From Malaya genurostris (Eukaryota > Arthropoda > Insecta > Diptera > Culicidae): a stretch of 64,000 bases of DNA. The notes beneath the pieces are model-generated. The model had not been told where the DNA came from and did not search any database. It saw only the letters and a program-made list of their open reading frames with translations. The stretch lies in assembly GCF_030247185.1 (NCBI RefSeq), contig NC_080572.1, positions 34,518,971-34,582,970 of the forward strand, given 5' to 3'. The translations under genes were made by a program, and so were the position numbers. Numbering within the stretch: the stretch's first letter is position 1; each line of letters opens with the position of its first letter. Below are positions 60,522-64,000 of this stretch, piece by piece.

Positions 60522-61342
60522 TAAGGACCAGAAGGGCTTTGAATGTGGGAGAATTTCTCGAAGCTTTTGCTGGAAGTTCCTGTTGCGAAGCTCAGATATC
60601 CATTCCTGGATTATCCTAGTTAAGTTGTTATAAGTAGTCTTCCTATCTAGGATGCCAGTTCGTTGATACTGCCTCCGGTAGATATTCCGAAGTCGGATGA
60701 GTTTCTTGGTGACACTGTCGATTTGAAGAGAGGAACTCGGCATATGTTGTACTGGAACCGTCCTATCACGAGCGACTGTGATTGAATGCTGGAAGGAAGA
60801 TAGGGCTGCATCGATTTCCATCGGGGAATGAAGTGGCAAATCGATATTAATAAGTTTGTCGGCGATTTGTTGAAATTGGACCCAGTCGGTGCGATAATAG
60901 TTCCTCCGAGGTTGAATAGGCACTGTTTCTGGTGAAGATCCCAACGTCAATATTACTGGAAAGTGGTCAGAAGAGAGCTCGTTGAAGACAACCGGAGAGC
61001 TGTCTATGGCGATGTTGCTGATGAATATATCCAAAATGGAATGAACTCCCGATCTGGAAAGTCGCGTTGGTTGATCCGGAGCGAAGATGTTGTATTGTCC
61101 AGCTTCGTAATCTTCGGCAAGTACGAATCCGTTTCGATTCTGTCTTCTGTTTCCCCACAGCTCATGCCGTGCGTTCAGGTCCCCAGCAATGATGAATTTG
61201 TTCTGTCGTCGAGTGAGCTTAGCCAGATCTCGCTTCAATGATGCACACGTACCATTTCGAAGATTGGTTTGTTTGGGGCAGTACGTTGCAATGATGATGA
61301 TGGGTCCCATCGTCGTTGTAATCTCGATTCCGATGGCTTCTA
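60522..61342 (-). pseudogene. Jockey ORF2, endonuclease C-terminal part and linker
   Basis: VEAIGIEITTTMGPIIIIAT, NKFIIAGDLNARHELWGNRR (GDLNA catalytic block), SRSGVHSILDIFISNIAID and ELSSDHFPVILTL (SDH) are the conserved APE-type endonuclease motifs. The linker ends FQQKLREILPHSKPFWSL at the MITE junction. The frame is open throughout. Confidence 0.92.
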
Positions 61343-62493
61343 CACGGAACCACCCGCGATCCCATTTCAACCAGAATATTAGTTGATTTTCTGAATTCGA
61401 TTGGTTAAAATTTGGTACAACTAATCGATTGTTGTTTTAACTAAACTGTCATTTTTGTTTTTCGATTAGCAGAAACGATGGTTGAAACAACTAATTCAAC
61501 TGTTTGAAAAAAATGCTGTCAATTAGTGAGGACACATACCTTTCAATTTCAACAAATATTTTAGTTGAAATAACTGGTGTTGTTATTGAAACAAAATTCT
61601 GTTAGTTGAAAAATAAATCGGTTTTATTTGTTTGTTTGTTTTGAGATCAGTAAAGATCTAAATTCTAAAAAAATACTTCTGATTCGATCGGAAATGATTG
61701 ATGTAGAAAAACGTTTTTAATCAGCAAAAGTGCCCGGAGGGGCGAGTAAATTAGCGAAATTATTAAATTTACCTAAAATGATGCCTTCAAACGGTTGAAC
61801 TGAAGTTATGCACTGATAATTTTAGTCAATTTATATGAGCTTGGGTGCATCAACCGCTGGGAATTTTGCGACGGCAATTCAAACGCGCCATTCAATCGCA
61901 GCGCGTTCTGTGCGTTTGAAACCCTTCGCTCCTGTTACTTTTATAAATTAAATTCATGTCAAAAAGCGTTTTATTGCTAATGCATGAACATCATCATCGG
62001 TATCAAACAGCTGGAAGTAAAACAGTCTGCTGGAAGTAAATAATGATCGAATTTGAAGCATAAAATTTTTGCGCATACCTGAAAGATTACGAGATGATCA
62101 TTCATTAACATTTTCTAATTTGTCACCAAATCTTTTTCATTTCAAACAAGGTTATTTTTATCACAACACCGCTGTTAGATAAACACTTGTTATCATAAAT
62201 TTCTTAAATCGAATGAACACAACTTCACCAAACGCTTTAACCATCGATGTTGTTTTCATTGACATTTCGAAGCGACGCGAACAGATTTGTTGTTGATTTT
62301 GTATTGCGATTATTGTTTTGCTTTCAACTGTCTCCGGCATTTGACAGCATTCAAAACAACATATTTTTCAACTACTTGAATATATGCAAATCAAAAACCA
62401 TTTTGGTTGAATCAAAAAGAAATTAGTTAAATCAACTATCGCAAAAATCAAAAACTACGATATCGCAATTTTATGATCGAAGGGTTCTCCGTG
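61343..62493. mobile_element. 1151-bp MITE inserted in the Jockey endonuclease
   Basis: Ends CACGGAACCACCCGCGATCC and the complement of CACGGAGAACCCTTCGATCA are flanked by TA (61341-61342 and 62494-62495). Subterminal TTAGTTGAAT/AACTAAT-type motifs (GTTGAAACAACTAATTCAAC) repeat several times near both ends. A block at 61860-62100 recurs at 14370-14600. No transposase. Confidence 0.85.
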
Positions 62494-62760
62494 TATTAGT
62501 TGCAATTTGAAGGCTGACATAAGCCTATGCTGAATGGATCGTTTAATGGCAATGGCGACTCCCCCTCCTCTGGTAGTTGTCCTGTCGAGCCTGTGAATTC
62601 TGTAATTGGAAATAAAAATAGAAATTTCAGGTTTAAGATGAGTTTCAGTTAAAATAGCAATATCGGCATTCTTCTATTGAAGAAAGTCGGACAATTCAGC
62701 AGTTTTGCTCCTGAGTGAGCAAGCATTCCAATTTACTATAACCAACTCATTATATTGCAT
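62494..62760 (-). pseudogene. Jockey ORF2, endonuclease N-terminal part
   Basis: The ATG at 62760 starts MQYNELVIVNWNACSLRSKT, with the catalytic Asn. A TAG stop follows at DFLQ, then ADIAILTETHLKPEI with the catalytic Glu and TTRGGGVAIAIKRSI. The frame runs into the MITE after KLQL and matches the 61342 part when the insert is left out. Confidence 0.85.
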
Positions 62761-62911
62761 ATTCGATGATGAATTTGCCTAAGGCGTTGATTTGATCTAA
62801 CCGCGTTCTGCAGTTTCGTAGTTTTGTTGTCATTGTTTCAAAAATGACGATCAGTTGTTCAGCAGAGAATAAATCACCAGAGTCATCCTTTGCTTGTGGT
62901 TGATTATTGCC

Positions 62912-63907
62912 TCATCCAGGAGGGATTCTTGAGGAAGATTCTTTTTGAGATCCAGCGGCTGAAGTCTTTGGATTGCTGCGAGGAAGTGGCGGCAAATTCG
63001 GAATATCCCTCTTCGGTGGGAGCCGTGGGAAATTAATTTCATCCTTCTGTGGAACATTCTTGCGCGTTGATTGTTTGCGGGATGCCTGTTGTCGAATTTT
63101 TGTGAACTCAGCACGTTTGGGACACGATTTGCTAGTAGATGGATGGTCGCCATCACAGTTCACACATTTTAAAGCGATGTCATCTAGTAGGCAATCATTG
63201 GTATTGTGTGGTTCGGCACATTTCCCGCACCGACTTTTCATGTGGCAATTCCTCGCTCCATGGCCGTAGTTCAAACAGTTCGTGCACTGTGTGACATCCC
63301 GATGTACCGGTTTATACTTTTGCCATTCGATGATTATGTGAAATAACGATTTAATCGTATTCAGTTGACTCATGGTGATGGAGCCCTTCTCCAGATGAAT
63401 CAGGTACAGTTGATCTCTAAACTTTTTGTCCGTATTATGTCGCTTCATTTTGAACACCATCAAAGGCTTTAGTCCAGCCTCCGACAGTGCCTGCTTTAGT
63501 TCGGCTTCCATCATGTCGGGTAGTCCTCGAAGTACAACCTTCAAAGGTTTGTTGGCGGCAATATCGTGTGTGAAGTATTCCGCTTTTGTCTGCTTCAGAT
63601 AACATTCCACTCCTTTGTAGTGGTTCAAAGCCGGAACAGTTATTTTGTAGCCTTCAGTACATAAACGGATTGTTGCCTGTAGTATTTTGCTGATCAGTGT
63701 GTTGAAATCCGAGCGTAGAGTTGGTGGGAAGCCCTTCAGGTAGAAAGGCGGCATTTTTTCCTTCTTCTGCAGTTCCTCTTCGACATCAACTGGCAGATCA
63801 GCATACTGGTTTTTACTTAGCAAACGGTCGTTTGCCTGTACATCACTTGGCTTCAGACGCTTAGCATCCTTTGGATCCTTCTCGGATCTATGGCGGTTTT
63901 TACCCAT
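62912..63907 (-). CDS. Jockey-clade ORF1 (gag-like) protein, intact frame of 331 codons
   Basis: Starts MGKNRHRSEKDPKDAKRLKP (basic). The central region FYLKGFPPTLRSDFNTLISK to KPLKVVLRGLPDMMEAELK is the domain found in Jockey ORF1. It is followed by three C2HC knuckles: CTNCLNYGHGARNC, CGKCAEPHNTNDC and CVNCDGDHPSTSKSC. The C-terminus is Pro-rich. ORF1 binds element RNA and forms particles. This frame is uninterrupted although ORF2 of the same copy is dead, so it might still be translated if transcribed; that is inference. Confidence 0.9.
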   Translation of the reverse strand: MGKNRHRSEKDPKDAKRLKPSDVQANDRLLSKNQYADLPVDVEEELQKKEKMPPFYLKGFPPTLRSDFNTLISKILQATIRLCTEGYKITVPALNHYKGVECYLKQTKAEYFTHDIAANKPLKVVLRGLPDMMEAELKQALSEAGLKPLMVFKMKRHNTDKKFRDQLYLIHLEKGSITMSQLNTIKSLFHIIIEWQKYKPVHRDVTQCTNCLNYGHGARNCHMKSRCGKCAEPHNTNDCLLDDIALKCVNCDGDHPSTSKSCPKRAEFTKIRQQASRKQSTRKNVPQKDEINFPRLPPKRDIPNLPPLPRSNPKTSAAGSQKESSSRIPPG

Positions 63908-64000
63908 AGCTTGGGTAGGTAGACAACTGCGAATAAAAAATAAAACAAAATCGAAATTAGTCGTAGTAGGTTATTCGTCTATCCACATCGAGTGTTAGAT

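Larger units (their letters stand above)
57328..63960 (-). mobile_element. Jockey-clade non-LTR retrotransposon, nearly complete, inactive, with two nested MITEs
   Basis: In - orientation: 5' UTR (from about 63960, the true end may lie outside), ORF1 (63907-62912), ORF2 endonuclease (62760-60522, split), RT (59124-57550), 3' UTR and a poly(A) of 12 at 57339-57328. Without the two MITEs (1396 and 1151 bp plus a TA each) it is about 4.1 kb, normal for Jockey. Poly(A) and absence of RNase H fit the clade. It is dead because of a stop in the endonuclease, a frameshift in the RT and the inserts. Confidence 0.9.

Overview
The window looks like non-coding-rich nuclear DNA of an insect, most likely a mosquito (Culicidae). 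The reasons are AT-rich introns packed with mariner/Tc1 copies, MITEs with TA target duplications, tRNA-derived SINEs and non-LTR retrotransposons of Jockey, I, LOA and CR1-like type, around a conserved insect immunoglobulin-superfamily gene. The species cannot be named from the sequence alone.

Host gene. One gene is supported, on the + strand. It is a klingon/CG7166/lachesin-type Ig adhesion protein. Four coding exons are visible: a signal-peptide exon (10141-10286), the two halves of the first Ig domain (45817-45963 and 47730-47930) and the start of the second Ig domain (48069-48190). All splice phases match (1, 1, 1, then 0). Intron 1 is about 35.5 kb and intron 4 runs past the end of the window. 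A possible 5' UTR exon with a good donor lies near 402. Apart from those exons, everything described here is intron or upstream DNA made largely of mobile-element debris.

Layout. 0-5.4 kb: upstream DNA, a tRNA-like MITE, an I-clade tail on the - strand and a repeat family with a 157-bp period. 5.4-10.1 kb: a tandem-array MITE, more of these repeats, a SINE, and a deleted mariner inside a repeat. 10.3-19.9 kb (intron 1 begins): two more mariner derivatives, SINEs, unassigned DNA and a promoter-like island near 19 kb. 19.97-24.2 kb: a rearranged LOA-like element flanked by about 834-bp direct repeats. 24.7-35 kb: repeat families, a mariner relic, and a DD41D mariner with long inverted arms between (TA)n tracts. 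35.6-38.3 kb: mariner and Tc1 relics and a mariner inserted in a Jockey relic. 38.3-44.6 kb: an ORF1-only retroelement (-) and a CR1-like element (+), bounded by a 24-bp direct repeat. 45-48.2 kb: Ig exons with a DD37D maT derivative in intron 2. 49.5-54.6 kb: repeats and a 1.9-kb TIR element with a 117-bp tandem array. 57.3-64 kb: a nearly complete but dead Jockey-clade element (-) broken by two MITEs.

The most striking pattern concerns the mariner/Tc1 copies. All six that keep recognisable ends are 908-941 bp long although they belong to different lineages. Three lost the central catalytic region; the other three carry 174-215-bp inverted copies of one end at both ends. The second highlight is the LOA-like insertion whose flanking direct repeats behave like a target-site duplication of about 834 bp.
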